Below are positions 1 to 7,172 of a DNA stretch of 9,665 nucleotides, piece after piece; position 1 is the stretch's first letter, and each line of letters starts with the position of its first letter. Both the position numbers and the translations under genes were made by a program. The stretch is taken from assembly GCA_947178315.1 (NCBI GenBank), contig CAMWXW010000015.1, forward strand, positions 1 to 9,665, given 5' to 3'. Source of the DNA: an uncultured Desulfovibrionaceae bacterium. GTDB lineage: Bacteria; Desulfobacterota; Desulfovibrionia; Desulfovibrionales; Desulfovibrionaceae. Below the pieces are notes generated by a model that worked only from the letters and a program-made list of their open reading frames with translations, was not told the DNA's origin and ran no database searches.

Positions 1-124
1 ATATATGTTCTAGTATATGTTCCTGCTAGTAAGATAGGATTGATGTTATAAAGAACGAGTCTATGTGATGTACTCCACACAAGATTAGCAATATTCCAAG
101 GCATACTACATATATATTGCATTA

Positions 125-138
125 CTTCGTATATGAAG
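125..138. promoter_or_regulatory. Near-palindromic 14-bp site upstream of sctN (possible operator)
   Basis: The sequence CTTCGTATATGAAG is a dyad with six of seven base pairs matching across the centre, lying about 77 bases before the sctN start. It is the only clear symmetry in the 214 bases upstream of that gene. It could be a regulator binding site, but short AT-rich dyads arise by chance. I see no convincing sigma70 promoter pair beside it. Confidence 0.2.
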
Positions 139-202
139 GCAAAAAGTGCTTAGTTTACTCATAGGATATATCTCTCATGGAGTTTCAAAGAAGAACGTCA
201 AT

Positions 203-217
203 ATGGAGTAGCATGTG
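203..217 (+). promoter_or_regulatory. Ribosome binding site and overlapping ATG/GTG starts of sctN
   Basis: GGAG at 205-208 lies six bases before the GTG at 215, which opens the sctN frame. An in-frame TAG at 209-211 rules out any earlier start. Two tiny out-of-frame ORFs share this signal. ATG at 203 runs only two codons (ATG GAG TAG). ATG at 213 overlaps the GTG and reads three codons before a stop (ATG TGG CAT TAG). The ATG at 213 is four bases from the same GGAG, so it may compete with the GTG for ribosomes. Confidence 0.65.
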
Positions 218-1534
218 GCATTAGAACATATATCAAAGATAATGACTAATGCTATTTATTCTGAAGCACCTGTTTCTATTAAGGGGAGGGTAGTACAGGT
301 TGTAGGAACAATAGTAAAAGCCGTTGTACCTGGAGTTGTAGTTGGTGAGATTTGTACACTACGTAATCCCGATACAGAGTGGAATATACGAGCAGAAGTT
401 GTAGGTTTTACACAAAATGCAGCACTCTTAATGCCACTTGGAGAATTGCAAGGGATATCTCCATCAACAGAAGTTCTCCCTACTGGGTCTGTTCAAATGG
501 TACCTGTTGGACCTCAACTCTTAGGGCGTGTCTTAGATGGATTAGGAGAGCCAATGGACGGACTTCCCCCTATTGAGCCAGAAGCCTATTATCCAGTGTA
601 TGCCTCTCCACCTAATCCAATGGAGAGACAATTGATAGATCACCCTCTTTCTCTAGGCTTGCGTGTCATGGACGGGTTACTAACCTGTGGAGAAGGACAA
701 CGAATGGGTATTTTTGCAGCAGCTGGTGGAGGTAAATCAACACTTCTTTCTTTTTTAGTACGTGGTGCAGATGTAGATGTAACAGTTCTTGTTCTAGTCG
801 GAGAGCGTGGAAGAGAGGTGCGAGAATTCATAGAACACGATTTAGGTAAAGAAGGAATGAAGAAGGCTGTTCTTGTCATAGCTACCTCAGATAAATCTTC
901 TATGGAGAGACTAAAGGCCTCATATGTAGGTACAGCAATAGCCGAATATTTTAGAGATCAGGGGAAAAAAGTATTGCTCTTATTAGATTCTGTTACTCGT
1001 TTTGGAAGAGCATTGCGAGAAATTGGTCTTGCAGCTGGAGAGCCTCCAACAAGAAGAGGGTTTCCTCCTTCCGTGTTCTCAACATTACCTCGTCTTATGG
1101 AAAGAGCAGGAATGTCTGCTACGGGTTCGATAACAGCACTGTATACTGTTCTTGTAGAAGGTGATGATATGACAGAGCCTATTGCAGATGAAACACGAGG
1201 TATTTTAGATGGACATATCATTCTCTCTCGTAAGCTTGGCTCAGCCGGACATTATCCAGCAATAGATGTTCTTGCAAGCGTAAGCCGTGTTATGAATAAT
1301 ATAGTAACAGATGAGCATAAAGAACTAGCACGCTATATCCGTACTCTTATGGCAAAATATGATGAGATATCAATGCTCTTACAAATAGGGGAATATAAAA
1401 GTGGGTCTGATCCACTTGCAGATGAAGCGATACGTAAAATAGATCAAATAAATGCATTTTTGAAGCAAGGTATGCAAGAGTATTCAACATTTGAAGAAAC
1501 ATTAGAAGCTATGCGTCGTATAGTAAATGGATAG
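215..1534 (+). CDS. sctN: Type III secretion system ATPase SctN (YscN type)
   Basis: This is the hexameric ATPase at the cytoplasmic base of the type III secretion injectisome, which strips chaperones and unfolds substrates for export. The frame gives 439 residues. An N-terminal beta-barrel region contains GRVVQVVGTIVKAVVPG (24-40). The P-loop is AAAGGGKST (168-176), the catalytic glutamate is in GERGREV (E197), Walker B ends at D258 in LLLLDSV, and a probable arginine finger is R339 in LSRKL. The wording YPVYASPPNPMERQLID, LLTCGEGQRMGIFAAAGGGKST and EFIEHDLG matches Ysc-type SctN better than flagellar FliI. As I recall, YscN is also 439 residues with GRV at 24, which supports the GTG start. 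No secretion genes flank it: the next gene is the convergent rsmA, and 214 bases upstream look gene-free. All motifs are intact. Confidence 0.93.
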   Translation: MALEHISKIMTNAIYSEAPVSIKGRVVQVVGTIVKAVVPGVVVGEICTLRNPDTEWNIRAEVVGFTQNAALLMPLGELQGISPSTEVLPTGSVQMVPVGPQLLGRVLDGLGEPMDGLPPIEPEAYYPVYASPPNPMERQLIDHPLSLGLRVMDGLLTCGEGQRMGIFAAAGGGKSTLLSFLVRGADVDVTVLVLVGERGREVREFIEHDLGKEGMKKAVLVIATSDKSSMERLKASYVGTAIAEYFRDQGKKVLLLLDSVTRFGRALREIGLAAGEPPTRRGFPPSVFSTLPRLMERAGMSATGSITALYTVLVEGDDMTEPIADETRGILDGHIILSRKLGSAGHYPAIDVLASVSRVMNNIVTDEHKELARYIRTLMAKYDEISMLLQIGEYKSGSDPLADEAIRKIDQINAFLKQGMQEYSTFEETLEAMRRIVNG

Positions 1535-1542
1535 GTAATTTT

Positions 1543-1595
1543 TATATACTCTTTGTATGAAAAAATTTCTATTGATATATAAGTAAAGTATATAG
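1543..1595. repeat. Weak AT inverted repeat between convergent sctN and rsmA
   Basis: TATATACT at 1543-1550 is the reverse complement of AGTATATA at 1588-1595, with 37 bases between the arms. The pair sits in the 91-base gap between the two converging stop codons. No GC-rich stem with a T-tract was seen in either direction, so this AT-only structure is at best a weak bidirectional terminator and may be chance. Confidence 0.2.
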
Positions 1596-1625
1596 GCAAT
1601 GGAAAAGGAACTCTCTACTTTTATA

Positions 1626-2444
1626 TTATAAAGGGATACCATCTCGGGCGATATCTTGTAAAATATGTACAGGGAGTTCTTCTGTGCGTGTAGTATAAGG
1701 GATAGCATAGGTATCAAATATATCTTGTGCATTACGGAAGTATTTTTGAAGACGTGGGAGAAGTTGTTTTCTTCTATGAGAGAAAGCGTAGTGTAGGAAT
1801 GAGTCAAATGAAGCTGGAATACGTTCTATTTGCTCTTTATTATGTGGTTGAAAGGAAAGCACCATAGAATCAACTTTTGGTGCAGGAAAAAATGAATCCG
1901 GACGTACAATATACTCTTTCTTGGGAGTACAAAAGCTCTGTATCCACACACTAAGCATACCGTAATCTTTTGAATGTTCTCTTGCTAAAAGGCGTTCACC
2001 AACTTCTTTTTGAACCATAAACACACAATAGCATTGAGCTTGAGAAATAATTTCCCATAAAAGAGGTGAAGCTATATTATATGGAAGATTAGAAATACAT
2101 TGCCAATCTACTCCGTGAGATGCGTGAAGTCGAGCGTAATCAAATGTCAAGGCATCTGCACAAATTGTTTGTACTCTTGCACTGTGTATGGTAGCCCAGT
2201 ATGGATCTCTCTCTATAATATAGAGTGGGCTTGAACGCTCTTGTAAGAAGCCTGTAAGCGCTCCTCTACCAGGACCTATCTCAAGTGTGTGTATCGAGCT
2301 AGTATGAGGTAGAAGTTCAACAATAGCTTGAGCGATATGTGTATTGCGTAAAAAATTTTGTCCAAGTGCTTTATTGGGGGAGAAGTGAATAGTATTAGAG
2401 GCTATATCGTGATATGCACGTTGTATAGTACTAAATGTATCCAT
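1626..2444 (-). CDS. rsmA: 16S rRNA (adenine(1518)-N(6)/adenine(1519)-N(6))-dimethyltransferase
   Basis: RsmA (KsgA) dimethylates A1518 and A1519 in helix 45 of 16S rRNA using S-adenosylmethionine, late in 30S assembly. Numbered from the chosen start (272 residues), the protein shows the family opening NKALGQNFLRN (24-34). The SAM-binding motif I is LEIGPGRGALTG (54-65), with an acidic loop IERD after it. Motif IV is SNLPYN (118-123), which holds the adenine-binding segment. VMVQKEVGERLLA-like wording follows (here FMVQKEVGERLLA), and the C-terminal domain has AFSHRRKQLLPRL. Length is normal for the family. The open frame reaches an ATG at 2456, but GGAGG (complement of 2450-2454) overlaps that codon and stands five bases before the ATG at 2444, so I chose the latter. 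The gene converges on sctN and diverges from the DUF4139 gene. It appears monocistronic. Confidence 0.95.
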   Translation of the reverse strand: MDTFSTIQRAYHDIASNTIHFSPNKALGQNFLRNTHIAQAIVELLPHTSSIHTLEIGPGRGALTGFLQERSSPLYIIERDPYWATIHSARVQTICADALTFDYARLHASHGVDWQCISNLPYNIASPLLWEIISQAQCYCVFMVQKEVGERLLAREHSKDYGMLSVWIQSFCTPKKEYIVRPDSFFPAPKVDSMVLSFQPHNKEQIERIPASFDSFLHYAFSHRRKQLLPRLQKYFRNAQDIFDTYAIPYTTRTEELPVHILQDIARDGIPL

Positions 2445-2454
2445 AAATTCCTCC
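2442..2454 (-). promoter_or_regulatory. Ribosome binding site that sets the rsmA start
   Basis: On the minus strand, GGAGG (complement of 2450-2454) is followed by five bases and then ATG (2444-2442). The upstream in-frame ATG at 2456 overlaps this motif and has no comparable site of its own. This favours the shorter 272-residue protein. Confidence 0.7.
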
Positions 2455-2598
2455 ATTCTCTCGACTTAGAACGTATATAGCATAGATTTGATATAATGAT
2501 ATACATAAATTTCTCTCTCATCATCTATGATAAAAGAAGCTACGGATATTTTTTATTTTCAAGCTCTATGTATGAGAGACAAAAGATGTGGTATTACA

Positions 2599-2627
2599 TG
2601 GACTTATATACATTCTTATAGTATAAT
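2599..2627 (+). promoter_or_regulatory. Sigma70-like promoter of the DUF4139 gene
   Basis: TGGACT (2599-2604) matches four of six bases of TTGACA. It is followed by a 17-base spacer and a perfect TATAAT (2622-2627). Transcription would begin near 2634, leaving a leader of roughly 25 bases with the ribosome binding site at 2645-2649. This is the best promoter match in the window. Confidence 0.6.
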
Positions 2628-2642
2628 AGCACAAACTATTTT

Positions 2643-2660
2643 ATGGAGAATCTTATTATG
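2643..2660 (+). promoter_or_regulatory. Ribosome binding site that sets the DUF4139 gene start
   Basis: GGAGA (2645-2649) lies eight bases before ATG at 2658. An in-frame ATG at 2643 sits on the edge of this motif, as ATGGAG, and would be the automatic longest-frame start. Starting at 2658 gives the typical signal peptide opening MKKK, so 2658 is preferred. Confidence 0.7.
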
Positions 2661-4184
2661 AAAAAGAAAGCTCTATGTACTCTTATTGCGTCTATAACAC
2701 TGCTATCGCTTTATACAAGTGGATACAGTGCATCTATGGAGCAATCGAAACCTATGGTTCCAACAACAGCTATTGTGAGTAGACAAAATGCTACACTTAT
2801 AGCTAAGGAAAGTGTACGTATTAGTAAGGGAACGTTTTCAGTAGTCTTGCCCTCTTCTTTTGTACAGGATAGTTTCGTGTTACAAACAGAAGGTATGGAT
2901 ATCATGACAACAGAAGTCAAGCTCACTCCAATACAAATTAAAGATATCCCTCTTGTACAGACACGAGCAGACTTGTTGAAAAAAATAGAACAGCTTACTA
3001 CAAAAATGAATGCTATTGATGCTCGAGTAAAAGTTCTCTCTTCCTCTCAACAAGTGTTTACATCTGCAAAAGATATAAGCACACTTGATAGTGCATTAGG
3101 AAGTAGATTTGAATATCTCTATAATCAAAAAAATCAACTCAAGCAACAACAAGATGCTACAAAGCAGGAGTTACAGATAGTAGAACGAAATCTTATTGAG
3201 TCTACTGGTAGCGTTGAGCCTTCGTATGTCGTTGTAACAGTGTCTCTTGTTGATAAGAATATCAATGGAGAATATCCTATAGTATATTCTTATATTGCTG
3301 GTTCAATAGGCTGGAATCCTCTCTATCAAGTCGATGCTGATATCACTAAAAAAACAGTGCGTGCAAAATTTAATGTCGAGTTATGGCAACGCACAGCACT
3401 TCCATGGTCTGGGACGTCTGTTATTTTAACAACAGCAACGCCTACATCAAGTCCTGAACCAACACAGCTTCCTTCATGGAATGTAGGTATCAATAAACCA
3501 CAACCACAAGCAAAAGTAATGATGGCTCGTAGTGGTATACAAACATTTGAGTTAACAGATCCAGATGCCCCGATAGTAGAAGTGGTTTCTAATGCAATGC
3601 AATGGTCATTAGGCAAGCAAAATGTGGTTGCTGGAGAAACAAAAATCATTACAATCTCCACAACAATGTTCGATGCAGATTTTATGTATACATTGCGTCC
3701 GTATGTAGCCAATGAAGCATTTTTTACAGCATATCTAAAAAGTAATAAACAGCCAACTCTTCCAATGGGGAAAGCTAGTTTTAGTGTGGTAGGAATCGGT
3801 GTTGGACAAGGTACATTTAGTTATACTCCGAATGATACAAATAAAGTGTATTTTGGAAAAGATCCCCTTGTTACAGGTACAATGGAATTACAAAAAGATA
3901 CACTTGTTGTAACGAAAAAAGATCAAGTAAAAACATATGAGTGGAAGATCAAGGTTCAAAATCGCCGTAAAAACAGTGTCCATGTGCTTGTTCAGGATAT
4001 AAAACCAGAGACAAGCTCTCCACAAATAGCTATATCATGTGAAGGAAGCTCTCCACAACCACAGATAACAGCAGAGTACGTAGAGTGGGATATTCCATCA
4101 TTGCGTCCACAAAAGGTAGAAACAATAAATTACAGTGTGACAATGACAGCACCACTCGATGTGGAAATAGTCAGTCCAAGATAG
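2658..4184 (+). CDS. Exported DUF4139-family protein, function unknown
   Basis: The 508-residue product opens with a signal peptide, MKKK then a hydrophobic run to about residue 22, with cleavage likely near residues 24-26. It is therefore probably periplasmic or envelope-associated. The N-terminal part (about 37-100) resembles the beta-rich DUF4140-like domain found before DUF4139. A Gln/Lys-rich helical region (about 102-182) is a probable coiled coil. The DUF4139 domain follows, with YSYIAGSIGWNPLYQVDAD (210-228), the WSGTSVILTTATP segment (250-262) ending at PSW (272-274), and VYFGKDPLV (397-405). The C-terminal wording NRRKNSVHVLVQD and VEWDIPSLRPQ also fits the family. Members are sometimes named mucoidy inhibitor A-like, but I know of no settled biochemical role and assign none. 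It has its own promoter and is followed after 73 bases by the M16 peptidase gene, with a hairpin between them. Confidence 0.85.
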   Translation: MKKKALCTLIASITLLSLYTSGYSASMEQSKPMVPTTAIVSRQNATLIAKESVRISKGTFSVVLPSSFVQDSFVLQTEGMDIMTTEVKLTPIQIKDIPLVQTRADLLKKIEQLTTKMNAIDARVKVLSSSQQVFTSAKDISTLDSALGSRFEYLYNQKNQLKQQQDATKQELQIVERNLIESTGSVEPSYVVVTVSLVDKNINGEYPIVYSYIAGSIGWNPLYQVDADITKKTVRAKFNVELWQRTALPWSGTSVILTTATPTSSPEPTQLPSWNVGINKPQPQAKVMMARSGIQTFELTDPDAPIVEVVSNAMQWSLGKQNVVAGETKIITISTTMFDADFMYTLRPYVANEAFFTAYLKSNKQPTLPMGKASFSVVGIGVGQGTFSYTPNDTNKVYFGKDPLVTGTMELQKDTLVVTKKDQVKTYEWKIKVQNRRKNSVHVLVQDIKPETSSPQIAISCEGSSPQPQITAEYVEWDIPSLRPQKVETINYSVTMTAPLDVEIVSPR

Positions 4185-4202
4185 AAGATATACGCTTGTG
4201 AT

Positions 4203-4232
4203 AGAAGAAGACTCTATAATGAGTCTTTTTCT
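4203..4232 (+). terminator. Hairpin between the DUF4139 and M16 genes, possible terminator or attenuator
   Basis: Arms 4203-4214 and 4221-4232 pair over 12 base pairs with one G-U, around a six-base loop. The right arm contains TTTTT (4226-4230) after the GC-containing top GACTC/GAGTC, which resembles a short intrinsic terminator whose U-tract pairs with an A-rich left arm. It lies 18 bases after the DUF4139 stop and 25 bases before the M16 start. It may end or partly attenuate transcription into the peptidase gene. The loop reads TATAAT, but no -35 match is correctly spaced. Confidence 0.5.
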
Positions 4233-4257
4233 TCCCATAAGAATAAAAGGAGTAAGA

Positions 4258-6876
4258 ATGAGAATGATAGCTTTATGTATAGTTATGATGGTTTCTCTTG
4301 TTCTGTTGCGAGCAGGTAATGTACGTGCAGAGCAGAGTGTCCTATCAAATGGAATGAAGGTTCTTATACATGAGGATAATAGATTTCCTCTTGTTTCTCT
4401 TCGTGTTTCAGTACGTACAGGTTCGGTAAATGAGAAGGCGAAGGTGAGTGGAATAGCACATGTGCTTGAGCATATGGTATTTAAGAGAACAGAAAAATGG
4501 CCAAATGGTACAGCAGCAAAGAAGATAGAGGAAGTAGGAGGCTATCTCAATGCAATGACAAGCTTTGATTATACAACATACCTTGTAGATGTTCCAGCTG
4601 ATCAATGGAAGTTAGGTATGGAAGTTCTTGAACAGCTTGTATTCAAAGCAGTATTTGATAAGGAAGAATTGGAAAAAGAAAAGCTTGTCGTAATAGAAGA
4701 GTTAAAGCGTGGAGAGGATAATCCTCATAATCGGATTTTTAAGAAGGTACAAGCAATAGCTCTTAAAGGCACTCCGTATGCACGTCCTATAATTGGTACA
4801 GAAAAAACAATTCATGCAATTACAGTTCAGGACTTACAAGAATATATAGCTACGAATTATCAACCACAGTCTATGTTTGTAACAGTAGTTGGTAATGTTG
4901 ATACTGCAAAAGTAAAAAAAGATATTGAGCAACGTTTTGGGTCGTATAAGAATACTCGAACTATTACTCCTCAAGAGCCAATAACTCGTGAAGATCTTCC
5001 ATACGGTCAATTTATATCAGTAGAAAGAGCTGCATGGCGTAATGCATATATTACACTTGCTCTTCCAATATCTGGGTATCAAGATATTCGTTCAGTAGAG
5101 TTAGATGTTCTCTCTGGTGTTCTTTCTGGAGACTTAACAGCACCACTTCAAAAAAAATATAAATATGATCTTCAATTAGTCGATAGCTTTTCAATTGAGC
5201 CTATAGCATTTCGTAATGTAGGATTACTCTATATCTCTGCTCAAGTTGCCCCTAATAATATAGAGCCTTTTATGAAAGAGTTATTACAAGATATTGCTAC
5301 GATTGGAAAACGAACATATAGTAAAGAAGAAGTACGTAAAGTACAGTTTAGATTAGAGGATTCTTTTATTCGTTCACGAGCAACGATTTCATCTTTAGCT
5401 TCTCTTCTTAACTATTTCCAATTAGCAAGTAATTCTCCATTAGCAGAAGAAAACTACCTCTCAATAGTAAAGTCAGTTGATGCTGAGAGTCTCCCAGAGG
5501 TTGCAACTACATGGATACGTCCAGATCAAGTAACGATAGCCGGTATTCTTCCTTCTCGTTCACCACGGGTTGATTTTGCAGCATTATTGAAAGAATATTG
5601 GCCTGCAAAACAGCGTGTACAGAAAGAAGATGTAAAGAAAACAGCACAAGCAATAGAGCGTGTAGATTTAGGTGATGGTAGAACAGTTGTATTTATTCCA
5701 GATGCAACAATGCCATATACATCTATCAATATGGAGTATGAAGGTGGAATGATGTTAACAGATACATCAACACAAGGATTAGAAACTCTTGCTTCTACAA
5801 TGCTAACTAGTGGAACAAAAAAATACTCTGCATTAGCAATAGAAGAGTATCAAACAAGCCGTTCTTCTTCTATATCTGCAAGTGCTAGCCGAACAAGCTT
5901 TACGATTGCAACAACACAACCAGCTCGTTTTACAAAGGATATATTAGCTCTTCTAAAAGATATCATAGAGAATCCAACCTTCCCAGAAACAGAGCTTACA
6001 AAAGTAAAACAAAATGCTATAGCAAGTATTTACACAACATTGGATCAGCCGACAAGTCTACTATTTAGAGAGCTGTATCCATTCCTTTTCCCAAATCAGC
6101 GGTATGGAGAATATCTTGCCGGAACTCCTGAAACAGTAGAGCAAGTAACACGAAAAAGTATAGAGGATTTCTGGAAAAAACAACGTGTACAGAAAGTAGT
6201 TGTCAGTGTTGCAGGTGTCTTTAATAAAGAGGAAATACTGAAGTTTGTTCGCTCATTACCTAAACCTGAGAAGCAAGGTATTGTTTTACCTCAAGTACAA
6301 TGGGGAAATACAGGTAAAAAGGTTCTCCCACTTCCCGATCGCTCTCAAACTCATATTCTAATGACTTATAAAACAGCAGATATCTATAGTGCAGATACAC
6401 CAGCTCTAGTATTATTACAAGCAACAATAGGTGGACAAAGTGGTATGCTCTTCAGAGAACTACGAGAAAAGCAAGCATTAGCATATACAGTACGTGCAAT
6501 GAATACACAAGGGCAAAAATTCGGCTTCTTTTCATACTACATAGGAACATCTCCTGAGCAAGAACAAGTTGCTCTTGATGGATTTGCGAAAGTAATTGAG
6601 CGTATTGTATCCCGTCCTCTTCCTGTAGCAGAGTTAGAGAAAGGCAAGCGACAAATCGAAGGTGAATATTATAGAAGTATTCAGTCCTTTGGAGCGAGAG
6701 CAAGTAGCACATCTTCTAGTGTGATGCTCGGGCTTCCTGTTGACTATAATTATACATTAGTTCAAGCAATTCAAAAGCTTACTCCAGAAGATGTCCATGC
6801 AGTAGCTAAAAAGTACTTTGGGACAAAAGAAAACTATGTATTAATCGTTGCTCCAACCGAAGAACAACAAGAATAA
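4258..6876 (+). CDS. Exported M16-family zinc metallopeptidase with two M16 repeats
   Basis: The 872-residue protein has a signal peptide with a hydrophobic core and a likely cut after VRA (residue 24), so it acts in the periplasm or envelope. The N-terminal M16 unit carries the inverted zinc motif HVLEH (68-72: zinc ligands H68 and H72, catalytic E71). The third ligand is E147 or E148 in VVIEELKRGEDNP. GGYLNAMTSFDYTTY (94-108) and TPYARPIIG (172-180) are family wording. The second unit (about 467-860) lacks HxxEH, reading GLETLASTM at that place, but keeps the LFRELREKQALAY segment (731-743) whose Arg and Tyr serve the active site in trans. This single-chain, two-unit design is normal for the bacterial subfamily. 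AAGGAG (4247-4252) lies five bases before ATG 4258; a GTG at 4198 opens the frame but would bury the signal peptide. Substrate is unknown. Confidence 0.9.
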   Translation: MRMIALCIVMMVSLVLLRAGNVRAEQSVLSNGMKVLIHEDNRFPLVSLRVSVRTGSVNEKAKVSGIAHVLEHMVFKRTEKWPNGTAAKKIEEVGGYLNAMTSFDYTTYLVDVPADQWKLGMEVLEQLVFKAVFDKEELEKEKLVVIEELKRGEDNPHNRIFKKVQAIALKGTPYARPIIGTEKTIHAITVQDLQEYIATNYQPQSMFVTVVGNVDTAKVKKDIEQRFGSYKNTRTITPQEPITREDLPYGQFISVERAAWRNAYITLALPISGYQDIRSVELDVLSGVLSGDLTAPLQKKYKYDLQLVDSFSIEPIAFRNVGLLYISAQVAPNNIEPFMKELLQDIATIGKRTYSKEEVRKVQFRLEDSFIRSRATISSLASLLNYFQLASNSPLAEENYLSIVKSVDAESLPEVATTWIRPDQVTIAGILPSRSPRVDFAALLKEYWPAKQRVQKEDVKKTAQAIERVDLGDGRTVVFIPDATMPYTSINMEYEGGMMLTDTSTQGLETLASTMLTSGTKKYSALAIEEYQTSRSSSISASASRTSFTIATTQPARFTKDILALLKDIIENPTFPETELTKVKQNAIASIYTTLDQPTSLLFRELYPFLFPNQRYGEYLAGTPETVEQVTRKSIEDFWKKQRVQKVVVSVAGVFNKEEILKFVRSLPKPEKQGIVLPQVQWGNTGKKVLPLPDRSQTHILMTYKTADIYSADTPALVLLQATIGGQSGMLFRELREKQALAYTVRAMNTQGQKFGFFSYYIGTSPEQEQVALDGFAKVIERIVSRPLPVAELEKGKRQIEGEYYRSIQSFGARASSTSSSVMLGLPVDYNYTLVQAIQKLTPEDVHAVAKKYFGTKENYVLIVAPTEEQQE

Positions 6877-6899
6877 TATAATAATTATATAGGAGAAAT

Positions 6900-6934
6900 A
6901 AAGGCTACTCATACAAGGGTAGCCTTTGTTGTTT
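6900..6934 (+). terminator. Intrinsic terminator of the M16 peptidase gene
   Basis: AAAGGCTACTC (6900-6910) pairs with GGGTAGCCTTT (6917-6927) over 11 base pairs with one G-U, around the loop ATACAA. A T-rich tail GTTGTTT (6928-6934) follows. It begins 24 bases after the stop codon. Confidence 0.85.
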
Positions 6935-7090
6935 ATAAGGGAACAGTTTTTAGAAAGAGAGGAAGAAATTTATAATATACAGGATAGAGAAATACACTAT
7001 AATATTCTATATGTGATGGTATCACTATTATCCGTATATGACAATGTACGTTAATACAAATACTATTAGATAACGCTAGACACGAGAGAA
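6935..7090. other. Gene-free strip between two opposing terminators
   Basis: No supportable ORF or RNA gene is seen. TATAAT occurs at 6971-6976 and 6998-7003, neither with a correctly spaced -35. Short inverted repeats include GTGAT/ATCAC (7013-7017 and 7021-7025) and CGTTA/TAACG (7049-7053 and 7071-7075). These are likely chance in AT-rich sequence. Confidence 0.5.
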
Positions 7091-7126
7091 TAAAAAAATG
7101 ATGTAGTGACTATACCACTACATCAT
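7091..7126 (-). terminator. Intrinsic terminator of pnp
   Basis: The arms 7098-7108 and 7116-7126 are perfect 11-base complements around a seven-base loop. On the minus strand the stem is followed by a run of seven T (complement of 7092-7098), the classic form for a transcript coming from pnp. It starts 46 bases after the pnp stop. Outer arms CACGAGA (7081-7087) and TCTCGTG (7126-7132) could pair around the whole structure, which is unusual. Confidence 0.85.
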
Positions 7127-7139
7127 CTCGTGAGAGCGA

Positions 7140-7164
7140 AGAAGAGAGTGCTTATATCTCTTCT
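7140..7164 (-). other. Second hairpin just after the pnp stop
   Basis: AGAAGAGA (7140-7147) and TCTCTTCT (7157-7164) form a perfect eight-base stem around a nine-base loop, eight bases beyond the pnp stop codon. It lacks a following T-run, so it is not a terminator by itself. It may protect the 3' end or be incidental. Confidence 0.4.
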
Positions 7165-7172
7165 ATAATATA

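Noticed and set aside
1..51. Plus-strand frame open from the window edge to a TAA at 49-51, as if the tail of an upstream gene
   Set aside because: Only 16 codons are visible, with no recognisable family wording. Too short to call.
3..122. Minus-strand frame starting at ATG 122 (or 104) and open to the left edge, about 40 codons
   Set aside because: Neither ATG has a ribosome binding site and the residues match nothing I recognise. An open run of this length is expected occasionally by chance.
121..133. Sequence matching 12 of 13 bases of a loxP arm
   Set aside because: There is no second arm with an 8-base spacer and no recombinase nearby. Low-complexity AT sequence explains it.
215..1534. 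Identification as the flagellar export ATPase FliI
   Set aside because: Segments such as LLTCGEGQRMGIFAAAGGGKST, YPVYASPPNPMER and EPPTRRGFPPSVF follow the SctN/YscN pattern, and no flagellar genes are nearby.
4198..4257. GTG at 4198 as start of the M16 peptidase
   Set aside because: It would add 20 residues before the signal peptide and run through the hairpin. AAGGAG is correctly placed for ATG 4258.
6935..7090. Small RNA gene between the opposing terminators
   Set aside because: TATAAT boxes lack spaced -35 elements, and the hairpin at 7098-7126 has its T-run only on the minus strand, so a rightward RNA would have no terminator.
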